Positions 1 to 7,159 are shown, counted from the first letter of the stretch. The stretch: DNA of 21,945 bases from CAZHWT01 sp964536215 (GCA_964536215.1 CAZHWT010000022.1:1-21945), one strand, 5' to 3'. The notes: generated by a model not told the origin, from the letters alone. Numbers and translations: made by a program.

Positions 1-119
1 ATATGGAGTTGGATGAGTGGGAGTTTAAGCAAAAGGTGGGGCGACATTTGGCCAGTAAAGGGTTTGATTGGGAAGTAGTTGAGGAAGCCATTAAGCAGGT
101 GCGGGGGAGTTTCGAATAG
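1..119 (+). CDS. recX: RecX-like regulatory protein, C-terminal fragment
   Basis: The reading frame is cut by the left window edge and ends at TAG 117-119. The visible 38 residues include RHLASKGFDWEVVEEAIKQV, which fits the last three-helix repeat of RecX (basic residues, then a K/RGF(S/D)(W/Y)xxI/V-type turn and a final helix). RecX binds RecA filaments and limits recombinase activity. The order recX followed by rny is known from other bacteria, which supports the call, although recA here lies about 12 kb away on the other strand. Only the tail is visible, so another small helical protein cannot be excluded. Confidence 0.5.
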   Translation, partial: MELDEWEFKQKVGRHLASKGFDWEVVEEAIKQVRGSFE

Positions 120-208
120 CGAGTTGCGGGTTACGGGGGCGTCTTTCTGGAGCGAGTAATAGAATCTCTTGCAGCTTGAAGGGTGAAGGGTGAAGGGCTC
201 TGTTTGTT

Positions 209-255
209 GTCATTCTCAACTCGACCCCGATTAAATCGGGGTGAATTGAGAATCC
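209..255. repeat. REP-like nested hairpin, GTCATTCTC...GAGAATCC family
   Basis: The inner arms ACCCCGATT (224-232) and AATCGGGGT (234-242) are perfectly complementary around one base. The outer arms ATTCTCAA (212-219) and TTGAGAAT (246-253) pair as well. The same inner pair recurs at 21776-21794, and GTCATTCTC/GAGAATCC ends recur at 3866-3892, 4124-4150 and 21807-21833. It may also end the upstream transcript, but no T-run follows the stem. Confidence 0.7.
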
Positions 256-312
256 CCCTTTAAAGGTTATTAGTTATTGGTTACTTGGTTACTTGGATTG
301 GGGTTACGAAGT

Positions 313-333
313 ACGATTTACGATTCACGATTC
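313..333 (+). repeat. Heptamer array, three ACGATT(T/C) units
   Basis: Three consecutive 7-bp units, ACGATTT, ACGATTC and ACGATTC, share the ACGATTA-type core of the arrays at 431-465, 4098-4118, 14224-14281 and 21750-21777 (the last three read in the opposite orientation). Confidence 0.6.
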
Positions 334-372
334 ACCCTCACCCCCATCCTCCAGCAATTTTACAGAGATAAA

Positions 373-400
373 TTGACCTATGTACGTACACGTATATGTA
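373..400 (+). promoter_or_regulatory. Possible promoter for the tail-fibre-like gene
   Basis: TTGACC (373-378) and TATGTA (395-400) are separated by 16 bp and lie about 155 bp before the start at 556. The long repeat-containing leader this would produce makes the assignment tentative. Confidence 0.3.
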
Positions 401-430
401 CACAATATCTCGACGCTACGTACGATGATT

Positions 431-465
431 ACGATTAACGATCAACGATTAACGTTTAACGATCT
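431..465 (+). repeat. Degenerate heptamer array, five ACGATTA-type units
   Basis: Five consecutive 7-bp units read ACGATTA, ACGATCA, ACGATTA, ACGTTTA and ACGATCT. The consensus is a rotation of the reverse complement of CGTTAAT, the unit repeated eight times before tRNA-Pro at 14224. Confidence 0.7.
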
Positions 466-555
466 CCCCTCTCGGTTGCACTGGCTTGGTTGTTCACGAT
501 ACCATGGATGCATGGAATACGTGATTCGTAGTACAAGCACCCGGAGAGTGTTCTA

Positions 556-2115
556 ATGCCGAGACTGCCTAAACCAGGTGGGGACGCGGGTAACTGGGGT
601 GAAATTCTGAATGAGTTTTTGTCCGTAGAACACACCTCTGACGGTAAGCTTAATCCCTCTGGAACTATTTCCTTAAAATACACTAAACCAGAGACTGGTA
701 TTCCCAAGACTGACTTAGAGTCATCACTACAAGCTGATATAAATAAAATCCCCACTCATGACACTACTCTTACTGCTATTCAACAAGATGGGTGGGTGAC
801 TAGAGATAGGTTGGCGGAGGATGTGAAGGCGAGTGTTGATGAAATACCTCTTCTTCGTGGTCGTCATGAGCTTGCTTTGTATGATGAATTTGCTCGTTAC
901 CAAGATGGTCCCCTGGATGGACTCACGCCGCTAACAGGTCCGAGTTGGTTTACCAGTGGAGGGAGTCCTACTCAAGTGATAGACGGGCTAGCGATTAGCA
1001 ATGGTGGGACTGGCTATCTTTTTGCAACCTTTGAAGAACCTGTCCACTATCTTGAAGCGACGATGGTTTCCTTTGGATCTCCGGCTAATGGCAATATGAC
1101 TATGGCATGGTCGGGAGGAGGTAATGGTGGTCTTTATGACTTGCTGCACTGTAATGTTGGGCCAACCGGTTTTAATTTGACAGTTCGCCAAGATGGAGAG
1201 ATCGTTGGGGGAACATTTCCTGGGTTACTTAACGGGGCATGGAATCGACCGATACCATCCGATGGAACTACTCGATATAGAGTAGGCGTCTTGGTTCGTG
1301 GTCAGAGTTGTACAATAATTGGCCCTAATGGTGAGATATTCTCAGCCACCGATCCGCGAGTAGCTCAACTATCGCAGAGCTCAAAAGTGTTCTGGGAGCC
1401 CGCGGGACAACTAACTGGAGATGGTACTGCGCTTGTATCAGTTAGGGCAGTTCGTTATGCGGAAGTAGTCACTCCTGAAGAGTTGCTGTCTGCTATGGAT
1501 TTTGCAATGTCTGGAGTGTCAAACGGGCCGAAAGGTCAATTGATAGCTAACAGAGAGGCTTTTGCGCAAGTATTGATTGGCCAAGGGCCTTCGTCTGGAT
1601 TGCCTGAGGTTGTGTTTGGGCCACAGGCGATACGGACTCGACTTTATGAGGATGTTGCCGCTGGGTCAACTTCAATCAAGACAGAAGACCCGCTAGTTGG
1701 TGGAGCATCAGTTAGGATCGGAGGTGGCAATAACGCTGATGAATTAACAACAAGTGGGAATCCTTCTCCGTTACCAGGGATAGGAGCGCCGTATACTCAG
1801 GTGTTGACGTCACCTATTACGAAGGCTCACGGCAAAGGAGATGTAGTGTACGTGACTGGCTTGACCCAGGGGTATATTCGCTATAATCCGTTTGCGGGAG
1901 TTAAATATGAAGTGCCGGGAGCAATAAACATATCTGGTGATTTTTATCGTAATTCTTCAAAGGTTATCACGTCCCGCCGTACTGGGTGGACTGCTGCGAC
2001 TGGCACGGCAGATAGAACTTCGTTTAATACAGCAACAGCTACGGCGGAAGATATAGCGAAAAGACTTAAAGCGCTGATTGATGACCTAATTACTCACGGT
2101 TTGATTGGATCTTAA
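556..2115 (+). CDS. Phage-tail-fibre-like surface protein (519 aa)
   Basis: The first 30 residues (LPKPGGDAGNWGEILNEFL) match a module often seen at the N-terminus of tail-fibre-like and adhesin-like proteins in Patescibacteria and actinobacterial phages. The last 25 residues (RLKALIDDLITHGLIGS) match the usual C-terminal end of actinophage tail proteins. The middle, roughly residues 105-310, is rich in Gly, Ser and beta-type segments and looks like a concanavalin/LamG-type jelly roll. No signal peptide or membrane segment is visible, so export would need another route. GGAGAG at 542-547 sits about 8 nt before ATG 556 and supports this start. No other tail, capsid or integrase gene lies nearby, so this is a solitary gene rather than prophage. 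I infer a role in host or surface contact. The domain reading is by eye. Confidence 0.6.
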   Translation: MPRLPKPGGDAGNWGEILNEFLSVEHTSDGKLNPSGTISLKYTKPETGIPKTDLESSLQADINKIPTHDTTLTAIQQDGWVTRDRLAEDVKASVDEIPLLRGRHELALYDEFARYQDGPLDGLTPLTGPSWFTSGGSPTQVIDGLAISNGGTGYLFATFEEPVHYLEATMVSFGSPANGNMTMAWSGGGNGGLYDLLHCNVGPTGFNLTVRQDGEIVGGTFPGLLNGAWNRPIPSDGTTRYRVGVLVRGQSCTIIGPNGEIFSATDPRVAQLSQSSKVFWEPAGQLTGDGTALVSVRAVRYAEVVTPEELLSAMDFAMSGVSNGPKGQLIANREAFAQVLIGQGPSSGLPEVVFGPQAIRTRLYEDVAAGSTSIKTEDPLVGGASVRIGGGNNADELTTSGNPSPLPGIGAPYTQVLTSPITKAHGKGDVVYVTGLTQGYIRYNPFAGVKYEVPGAINISGDFYRNSSKVITSRRTGWTAATGTADRTSFNTATATAEDIAKRLKALIDDLITHGLIGS

Positions 2116-2138
2116 TTTTTATGGATTGGGATATTGCA

Positions 2139-2165
2139 CCTCCGAATGCATCGATGCGTCGGAGG
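2139..2165 (+). terminator. 27-bp near-palindrome after the tail-fibre-like gene
   Basis: CCTCCGA (2139-2145) and TCGGAGG (2159-2165) form the outer arms, and the TGCATCGATGC-type centre is also nearly self-complementary. It begins 23 bp after the stop codon and precedes the rny promoter. No T-run follows, so it would be a weak intrinsic terminator or simply a boundary hairpin. Confidence 0.45.
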
Positions 2166-2197
2166 GCGAGTTGGTGGAAGAGTGCGGCGGTTGGCTT

Positions 2198-2226
2198 TTG
2201 AGTTTATAGGCTGTCTCTGGTACAAT
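2198..2226 (+). promoter_or_regulatory. Sigma-70-type promoter of rny
   Basis: TTGAGT (2198-2203) and TACAAT (2221-2226) are separated by 17 bp. The expected start near 2233 gives a leader of about 25 nt, with AGGA at 2247-2250 ahead of ATG 2258. Confidence 0.65.
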
Positions 2227-2257
2227 GGAGGATATATGAACAGACAAGGACCTATTT

Positions 2258-3772
2258 ATGCCAGATTCATTCAATGTTATTTTAGCCATTATTGTGGTGG
2301 CTGTTGCCGCGTATCTTTACGTTAATCGGCACAAATTCTTAAAAAATACAACCGAAGATAAAAATGCTCAAGGTATCTCTGAGGCGGAAGCGCAGGCCAG
2401 AGAGTTATTGCTAGAGGCTAAAGACGAAGCGCTTAAGATTCGCCATGAGGCGGAAGATGAGGCGCGCAAAACGCAACAGCAAGTGTTAGAGCTGGAGCGT
2501 AAAGTGCAGCAAAAGGAAGAGCAGCTGGATAAACGGCTGTCTGATTTAGACAAAAAAGATAACGACTTGGATAAAAAGTTCGAGGAAGTTGATGTTCGAT
2601 TGAAAGAAATTGATGAATTGAAGGCGGATCAAGTTAAGGCTTTGGAGAAGTCGGCTAAGTTGACCAAGGAAGAGGCTCGAAAACAGATTATGGAGACGCT
2701 GGAAGAGCAGTTGTTGGAGGAAAAGGCCAAGCGGATTAAGGAAGCTGAAGAAGCGATCAAAACTGAGGTGGATGACAAGGCCAAGCATTTGCTAGTGGAT
2801 GCCATGAAGCATGGGGCGACTGATTATGTAGCCGAGTATACGGCTTCGTTGGTCAAGCTGCCGGACGATGACGCTAAGGGGCGGATTATTGGTAAGGAAG
2901 GACGAAATATTAAGGCTTTCGAGATGGCCTCTGGCGTGGATGTGGATATTGATGACACACCAGGCATGATTCGCTTGTCCAGTTTTGACGGGGTGCGACG
3001 GGAGATTGCTCGGTTGTCTTTGGAAGAGTTGATTAAGGATGGGCGAATTCAGCCAACACGGATTGAGGAAGTGATTCAGAAGAAGACCAAGGACGTAGAT
3101 AAGATTATCAGGGAGGCTGGTGAAAAGTTGGCACGGGACGCTGGCGCCTATAACTTGCCGCGAGAGGTGCTGGAGGCTATGGGTCGCTTTAAGTTCCGAT
3201 TCTCGTATGGCCAGAATATGTTGGCTCACACGCTGGAAGAAACGAAGATTGCTATGGCCTTGGCTCGAGAGCTGGGTGCGGATGTTAGTACGGTGCGGCT
3301 GGGAGCTTTGTTCCACGATATTGGTAAGGTGTTTACGGAAGAAGAAGGTACTCATATTGAGTTGGGGGTAAACTTTATTCAGAAGTTTGGCTTTCCCAAG
3401 GAAGTGGTTAATATTATTGCGGAGCACCACGAAGATCAGCCATTTTCTTCGATCGAGTCAGTTTTGGTGTATATTGCTGATGCTATTTCTGGGTCCCGTC
3501 CGGGGGCGCGGCATGAATCCGTGGAGGATTATATTAAGCGACTAAAGGAAATTGAAACGGTAGCTAATAGCTTCTATGGGGTTGATAAATCATATGCTAT
3601 CCAAGCTGGTCGTGAGGTGCGGGTGATTGTAAAACCGGAAGATATTGACGATGCGGCTATGGTGGTGTTGGCACACGATGTGGCTGAGAAGATTCATGAT
3701 TCGGTAACCTATCCGGGCCAAGTTAAGGTAACTGTAGTGCGGGAGACGCGGGCGTACGATACGGCAAAATAA
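2258..3772 (+). CDS. rny: Ribonuclease Y (504 aa)
   Basis: RNase Y is the membrane-anchored endoribonuclease that starts mRNA decay in many bacteria without RNase E. All expected parts are visible in order: an N-terminal membrane anchor (residues 7-21, VILAIIVVAVAAYLY), a long charged coiled coil (about 40-175), a KH RNA-binding domain with the GxxG loop (GRIIGKEGRNI, 208-218), and an HD domain with catalytic H353-D354 (ALFHDIGKV). The length is close to the usual 510-520 aa. AGGA lies about 7 nt before the ATG. YmdB, encoded downstream at 4857, is its usual chromosomal neighbour, here separated by a repeat-rich gap and a nucleotidyltransferase gene. A 212-aa antisense frame and other overlapping frames are shadows. 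Confidence 0.97.
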   Translation: MPDSFNVILAIIVVAVAAYLYVNRHKFLKNTTEDKNAQGISEAEAQARELLLEAKDEALKIRHEAEDEARKTQQQVLELERKVQQKEEQLDKRLSDLDKKDNDLDKKFEEVDVRLKEIDELKADQVKALEKSAKLTKEEARKQIMETLEEQLLEEKAKRIKEAEEAIKTEVDDKAKHLLVDAMKHGATDYVAEYTASLVKLPDDDAKGRIIGKEGRNIKAFEMASGVDVDIDDTPGMIRLSSFDGVRREIARLSLEELIKDGRIQPTRIEEVIQKKTKDVDKIIREAGEKLARDAGAYNLPREVLEAMGRFKFRFSYGQNMLAHTLEETKIAMALARELGADVSTVRLGALFHDIGKVFTEEEGTHIELGVNFIQKFGFPKEVVNIIAEHHEDQPFSSIESVLVYIADAISGSRPGARHESVEDYIKRLKEIETVANSFYGVDKSYAIQAGREVRVIVKPEDIDDAAMVVLAHDVAEKIHDSVTYPGQVKVTVVRETRAYDTAK

Positions 3773-3865
3773 TTGGAGCGTATAGCAATTAGCGTATAGC
3801 GTTTAGTTGCGGGCGTTAAGAGAGGGTTGTGAAAGTGCGAGGCGTAAAGGCGCGGGGTTGTATTT

Positions 3866-3892
3866 TGTCATTCTCGACTGGATCGAGAATCC
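3866..3892 (+). repeat. REP-like hairpin, forward orientation
   Basis: TGTCATTCTCGA at 3866-3877 and TCGAGAATCC at 3883-3892 pair across a short loop. The copy at 4124-4150 is the same element reversed. Confidence 0.7.
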
Positions 3893-3965
3893 GATTTCTC
3901 CTGTGTAAGAAAGACGCGAAAGTAGCGCTGGATTGCTAGCTTGCTGTTTTGTGTACGACATTTAC

Positions 3966-3992
3966 TGTCATGGCGAGAAGTGAAGGCGATCC
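3966..3992 (+). repeat. REP-like element, GTCATGGCGAG...GCGATCC type
   Basis: It begins TGTCATGGCGAG and ends GGCGATCC, a second REP-like family with the GTCAT...ATCC frame found widely in bacterial intergenic regions. Only one copy is seen in this window. Confidence 0.45.
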
Positions 3993-4097
3993 TGATGCTT
4001 AGAGCGGGACAGACAGTGCCAATTTAGCCAGATTGCTTCTCAAGTTGGAAGATCTTTCCTCTGGACTGCAATGGTATAGGGTCAGAATGACCGGGGG

Positions 4098-4118
4098 CGT
4101 TAATCGTAAATCGTATAT
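4098..4118 (-). repeat. Heptamer array, three CGTNNAT units
   Basis: CGTTAAT, CGTAAAT and CGTATAT follow one another and abut the reversed REP copy starting at 4124. The same array-plus-REP arrangement is seen at 21750-21794. Confidence 0.65.
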
Positions 4119-4123
4119 CGAAG

Positions 4124-4150
4124 GGATTCTCGATCGAGCCGAGAATGACA
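4124..4150 (-). repeat. REP-like hairpin, reverse orientation
   Basis: GGATTCTCG at 4124-4132 and CGAGAATGACA at 4140-4150 form the reverse complement of the element at 3866-3892, so the two copies face each other about 230 bp apart. Confidence 0.7.
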
Positions 4151-4251
4151 TTGCTGTGCCAGTCTCGATGCTACAATTGAGATAGATTCTGTACGGCAAT
4201 CTGGCTGGGGCGGTGAGTAGATTGAGGTTAGAATCTTAAGGCGCTATTTTT

Positions 4252-4860
4252 ATGAAACAAGCTGATTTGGGATTGAATGACGAGCAGCTGCAACAGCGAC
4301 AGGCGGAGCTGCAGGAGCAGGTTAAAAATGTGATGTCGCAGCTTGGGATTGAGGAGATTTTGCGTCTAGTTGGTGATGTTCGAGTGGTTGGTAGCGCCGA
4401 AATAGGGTTGATGGTGTGGCCGGATATTGATATTGAAGTGTTGTGTGACGGTCGACCCGAGTTGGCTTCGGTCTTAAAGGTGGTAGAAAGGTTTATGGAG
4501 CAGGTGGGAGTTACAAAGGTGAATTTGGCGGATCATCGTGATAGTGTAGATGAGAATTTGCCGAAAGGCATATACTTAGGACCGGATATTTTATTTAACA
4601 GTGTTAAATGGCAAATGGATATTTGGTTTATTAATCGGGGCGAGGCTGAGCAGCGACGGGAATTGGTGCAGTCTATAGTAGCTAAATTGAATAATGATAA
4701 TCGACAGGTTATTTTGCGGTTAAAGCAAAAAGTGGCGGCTAGCGACAAATATCACCGAGGCGTGAGCAGTGTGGATTTGTATACGGCGGTTTTGGATGAA
4801 AATGTAAGGGATTTAGCTGGTTTTGAACGGTATTTAGCAAAGACAGGAAGGTCATTATGA
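4252..4860 (+). CDS. Nucleotidyltransferase-fold protein (202 aa)
   Basis: The core motif of the polymerase-beta-type nucleotidyltransferase superfamily is visible: VVGSAEIG (G47-S48), then D58-I59-D60, with a likely third carboxylate at D123 (KWQMDIWF). These residues would bind two metal ions and transfer a nucleotide to a small molecule, RNA or protein. Residues 10-40 look helical and precede the core, and the C-terminal third is helical. The acceptor cannot be read from the sequence; the layout resembles stand-alone aminoglycoside-type or uncharacterised nucleotidyltransferases. AAGG at 4237-4240 is 11 nt before ATG 4252, a rather long spacing. The stop TGA overlaps the ATG of ymdB, so the two genes are probably translationally coupled. 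Confidence 0.7.
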   Translation: MKQADLGLNDEQLQQRQAELQEQVKNVMSQLGIEEILRLVGDVRVVGSAEIGLMVWPDIDIEVLCDGRPELASVLKVVERFMEQVGVTKVNLADHRDSVDENLPKGIYLGPDILFNSVKWQMDIWFINRGEAEQRRELVQSIVAKLNNDNRQVILRLKQKVAASDKYHRGVSSVDLYTAVLDENVRDLAGFERYLAKTGRSL

Positions 4861-5675
4861 ACATACTTTTTATTGGTGATATTGTGGGTAATCCAGGCCG
4901 GAAGGCTGTAATGCAATTGCTGCCGAAATTACGCAAGGAGCTGGAGGTGGATTTGGTGGTGGCGAATGCGGATAATTTGTCGTCCAAGGGGCGGGGAACG
5001 TCAGTGCATGGGGTGGAATTGATGCAGGCGGCAGGGGTAGATTTTTTTACCAATGGTGATCACGCCTGGATGGACCGAGATTTTGTTGAGCATTTGAACG
5101 ACAAAAGCTTTCCGTGTGTGCGACCGGGTAACTATCCGCCGGGGAATGCGGGACGTGGATGGGATATTGTAGATCTGGGAGCCAAAGGACAGGTGCTGAT
5201 TATTAATGTACAGGGCCGGGCGTTTTTGCGAGATTTGGTGGATGATCCGTTGCGTTATGTTGATAGTGTATTGGCAGAACATAAGGATGAGAAGTTTGCC
5301 GCTATTTTAGTCGATAACCATGCTGATGCTACTTCGGAGAAGTGGGCCATGGGTTGGTATTTGGATGGTCGGGTAACGGGCGTAGTTGGAACACATACGC
5401 ATGTGCCAACAGCTGATGCCTGCATTTTAGATAACGATACGGCCTATGTCACTGATTTGGGCATGACTGGGCCATGGCGGTCGGTGTTGGGCGTGCAAAA
5501 GGATACGATTATTTCGATTCAAAAGCTACAGACGCCGCACCGTTTTGAAACGGAAGAAGAAGGACCGGTAGATTTCCGGTCAGTGTTGATTAAGACTGAG
5601 GATGGTAAGGCGCTGACTATTGAGCGGATTGACCGACGGATTGAGCCGGACGCAAAGACCAATAAGATTGCTTGA
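4857..5675 (+). CDS. ymdB: YmdB-family metallophosphoesterase (272 aa)
   Basis: YmdB is a dimetal phosphodiesterase; the Bacillus enzyme hydrolyses 2',3'-cyclic nucleotides and affects RNase Y-dependent RNA turnover and biofilm choice. The fold signature is complete: D8 (FIGDIVGNPGR), the NADN block at 37-40, the GDHAW block at 67-71, H155 (DNHADATSEK), and H180/H182 (GTHTHVPTAD). Length is within the family's usual 260-275 aa. Two residues differ from the Bacillus pattern: D39 where Glu is usual, and D68 where Asn is usual in GNH. Both substitutes could still hold metal, so activity is likely but specificity may differ. The start overlaps the upstream stop by 4 nt. The clustering with rny fits a shared role in RNA decay. 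Confidence 0.93.
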   Translation: MNILFIGDIVGNPGRKAVMQLLPKLRKELEVDLVVANADNLSSKGRGTSVHGVELMQAAGVDFFTNGDHAWMDRDFVEHLNDKSFPCVRPGNYPPGNAGRGWDIVDLGAKGQVLIINVQGRAFLRDLVDDPLRYVDSVLAEHKDEKFAAILVDNHADATSEKWAMGWYLDGRVTGVVGTHTHVPTADACILDNDTAYVTDLGMTGPWRSVLGVQKDTIISIQKLQTPHRFETEEEGPVDFRSVLIKTEDGKALTIERIDRRIEPDAKTNKIA

Positions 5676-5720
5676 AATAGCTGCAGCCGTCTCTCAGCCG
5701 TTATTTTAGTATCACCTGTT

Positions 5721-5781
5721 ATTCCTGCGTAAGCTGGAATAAGTAACTCGCCATCTGGAAGATTCCTGCCGACGCGGGAAT
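5721..5781. repeat. Two REP-like ATTCC...GGAAT hairpins
   Basis: ATTCCtGCgtaaGCtGGAAT at 5721-5740 and ATTCCtGCcgacGCgGGAAT at 5762-5781 are two copies of the common ATTCCCGC-type palindrome. They lie between the convergent ymdB and DHH genes and may act as a boundary or weak bidirectional terminator. Confidence 0.6.
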
Positions 5782-5837
5782 AATTAGGGGTTCCGATGGG
5801 GGGGTTGCGATGAATGACTCGGGTGGATGAGAGTTGT

Positions 5838-6848
5838 TTAGTTGTGAAAGGATAGGCTAGGCCAGAATAATCGAGATAGTCTGGAATTACGCTTACTTTG
5901 CGAAGGCTGGTTAGCCTGATGATGTAAGTATGCCTGTTTAACTGCCGGAATGTATTCTTTGCGCAGAAGGATTTTGGGGAGTTTGGCCAGATTATAGGCG
6001 TCGAAGGATAGGCCAACTTCTCGACTGAGGATTTTGCGCAAGTGCTGGTCAGGACAGAAAAAGTAGGTGGCGCATTCGGCGACATCAATCATGGCGATGA
6101 GTAAGTTTTTTAGATGTTGCTCTGATTTAATCATGTCGCTGTTGGCAGACAACTCGGACCAACGACCATTGATGAGGTCGGCAGCTCCAACCATTTCCAG
6201 CTGAGCGATGCCGAATTCTCCCGAGAGAGGTGTAGTTAGATCGCCGTGAAGTTGGGCGTGGAGCTTGTTGCCAGTGACGTCTGATTTGGCTTTAAACAGT
6301 GTAATGGCAAAGTCTTCTGGCAGTTGAGCGAACTGATTGAGCCATTTAACCATGTGGTGATCACGATGGTTAGTGATGGCCGACTGCAGGTTCATGCTAT
6401 TGGAGAAAATGCCGGCCAATAAGAGGCTGGCGGCAGTTTTTGATGGGGTAATGCCAGCGGCTTCGAATTTTTCGCCAATAAGGGTGGCGGCGGCGCCGAC
6501 CATTTCAATATTCCAGGCGGAGTTGGGAAAATCGTTATGATCGGTACCCTCACGGTGATCAATAACTTCAATAACTTTGTCGCGGTCGAGACGGGTGTCC
6601 AGGTTGCCGGGCCAGCTACAGTCGACAACGATAATTTGGCTAAACTCTGACGGATTTAGTTCTGGCAGAGGAACCTGGCCTAGGTAGTCCAACATGAATT
6701 GGACTTCTGGTGTGGGCATCCCATAGGTGCCTGCTGAGGCATCATAGCCTTGAGCACGCAAAAGCTCGGCATAGGCCAAAGCGCAGCCGTAGGTGTCTAA
6801 ATCTGGGTTTGTGTAGCTCAAAACGAGCGTGGGAATAGCAGTATTCAT
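5838..6848 (-). CDS. DHH/DHHA2 phosphoesterase, family II pyrophosphatase-like (336 aa)
   Basis: The protein follows the layout of manganese-dependent family II inorganic pyrophosphatases. Motif I is YTNPDLDT (12-19), motif II is VVDCSWPG with D76, motif III is VIDHRE with D97-H98, and motif IV is AGIFSNS (145-151) followed by NHRD. A DHHA2-like C-terminal half follows. Family II enzymes use six metal ligands (His9, Asp13, Asp15, Asp75, His97, Asp149 in Bacillus PpaC). Four are conserved here, but the first His aligns with Y12 and the motif IV Asp aligns with N150. It may therefore be a phosphoesterase with another substrate rather than a true pyrophosphatase. Start ATG 6848 lies in a hairpin without a clear ribosome-binding site. 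The last 25 residues are basic and Ser-rich, beyond the usual domain. Confidence 0.8.
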   Translation of the reverse strand: MNTAIPTLVLSYTNPDLDTYGCALAYAELLRAQGYDASAGTYGMPTPEVQFMLDYLGQVPLPELNPSEFSQIIVVDCSWPGNLDTRLDRDKVIEVIDHREGTDHNDFPNSAWNIEMVGAAATLIGEKFEAAGITPSKTAASLLLAGIFSNSMNLQSAITNHRDHHMVKWLNQFAQLPEDFAITLFKAKSDVTGNKLHAQLHGDLTTPLSGEFGIAQLEMVGAADLINGRWSELSANSDMIKSEQHLKNLLIAMIDVAECATYFFCPDQHLRKILSREVGLSFDAYNLAKLPKILLRKEYIPAVKQAYLHHQANQPSQSKRNSRLSRLFWPSLSFHN

Positions 6849-6940
6849 ATGGTATTATCTCAGACAATACCATATTTCAACAGTCGGCTAGTTCGCCGGC
6901 TCCTGGGAATGGCATCGTCTGTCCTTTTTTTATTTTACAA
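6847..6940 (-). promoter_or_regulatory. Structured leader with mutually exclusive helices before the DHH gene
   Basis: Three segments compete. Segment A (6909-6921) can pair with segment B (6861-6873) over 13 bp including two G-U pairs, enclosing a small CGGC-gaacta-GCCG hairpin. Segment B (as 6866-6875) can instead pair with segment C (6847-6856) in a perfect 10-bp stem with a 9-nt loop; segment C contains the A and U of the start codon. The two folds cannot coexist, so the leader has the form of a translational switch. It matches no riboswitch class I recognise. The C/B inverted repeat could instead be a DNA operator. Confidence 0.5.
6877..6915 (-). CDS. Possible upstream leader peptide, 12 codons
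   Basis: ATG 6915 is preceded by AAAGGA with 6-nt spacing, a better ribosome-binding site than that of the DHH gene itself. The frame reads MPFPGAGELADC and stops at TGA 6879-6877, just before segment B of the leader. Ribosomes starting here would cover segment A and could free segment B to hide the downstream start. No homology is possible at this length, so this is an inference from position only. Confidence 0.3.
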   Translation of the reverse strand: MPFPGAGELADC

Positions 6941-6946
6941 CCAAAT

Positions 6947-6975
6947 ATTATAGCAGGCAAGTGATGAAAATGCAA
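6947..6975 (-). promoter_or_regulatory. Extended -10 promoter of the DHH gene
   Basis: On the minus strand TTGCAT (6975-6970) and TATAAT (6952-6947) are separated by 17 bp, with TGC directly before the -10 box. The predicted start near 6940 gives a leader of about 90 nt. Confidence 0.75.
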
Positions 6976-7127
6976 GCTTTTTTGCATCATCTGAGATAAA
7001 TTAACTAGAGATTAGTTGGATTTTATTGCTTATTCTTCATGCCTTCTTCTTGCCTGATTTTTGTTTTTGTGGCAATTAAAAGCTTTAGCCTGGTTACTAT
7101 AGCTGTCTGAAATGAGAGAAGTGGCGC

Positions 7128-7136
7128 TGGTATAGC
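7128..7136 (+). promoter_or_regulatory. Possible extended -10 for the ABC exporter
   Basis: TGG precedes TATAGC (7131-7136), an extended -10 pattern, with a poor -35. The leader to the start at 7160/7166 would be about 20 nt and has no evident ribosome-binding site. Confidence 0.3.
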
Positions 7137-7159
7137 GGACGTGATATGGTAATTGTCGT

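Larger units (their letters stand above)
120..555. other. Repeat-rich intergenic gap with no supported gene
   Basis: This 436-bp gap contains a REP-like hairpin (209-255), short tandem units (GGGTGAA-type near 180-197, TTGGTTAC-type near 281-298), two heptamer arrays (313-333 and 431-465) and a possible promoter. An antisense open frame across 456-755 is a shadow of the downstream gene plus repeats. I see no coding signal in the gap itself. Confidence 0.6.
3773..4251. other. Repeat-rich intergenic gap between rny and the nucleotidyltransferase
   Basis: This 479-bp gap holds three REP-like hairpins (3866-3892, 3966-3992, 4124-4150) and a heptamer array (4098-4118). A weak -10-like TAGAAT lies at 4229-4234, 18 bp before the next start. 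I see no coding region; the antisense frame at 3999-4199 runs through repeats. Confidence 0.6.

Noticed and set aside
2134..2325. 63-aa plus-strand frame before rny
   Set aside because: It overlaps the terminator-like palindrome, the rny promoter and the rny start in another frame, and is Cys/Gly/Arg-rich without motif.
2792..3430. A 212-aa open frame antisense to rny
   Set aside because: It lies wholly inside the RNase Y gene, has no plausible protein features and reflects codon bias on the opposite strand.
6847..6940. TPP or fluoride riboswitch before the DHH gene
   Set aside because: CTGAGAT followed by AATACC resembles part of the TPP core, but the partner CTGATCTGG region is absent; the fluoride class's AACCGC and CTGATG elements are also missing.
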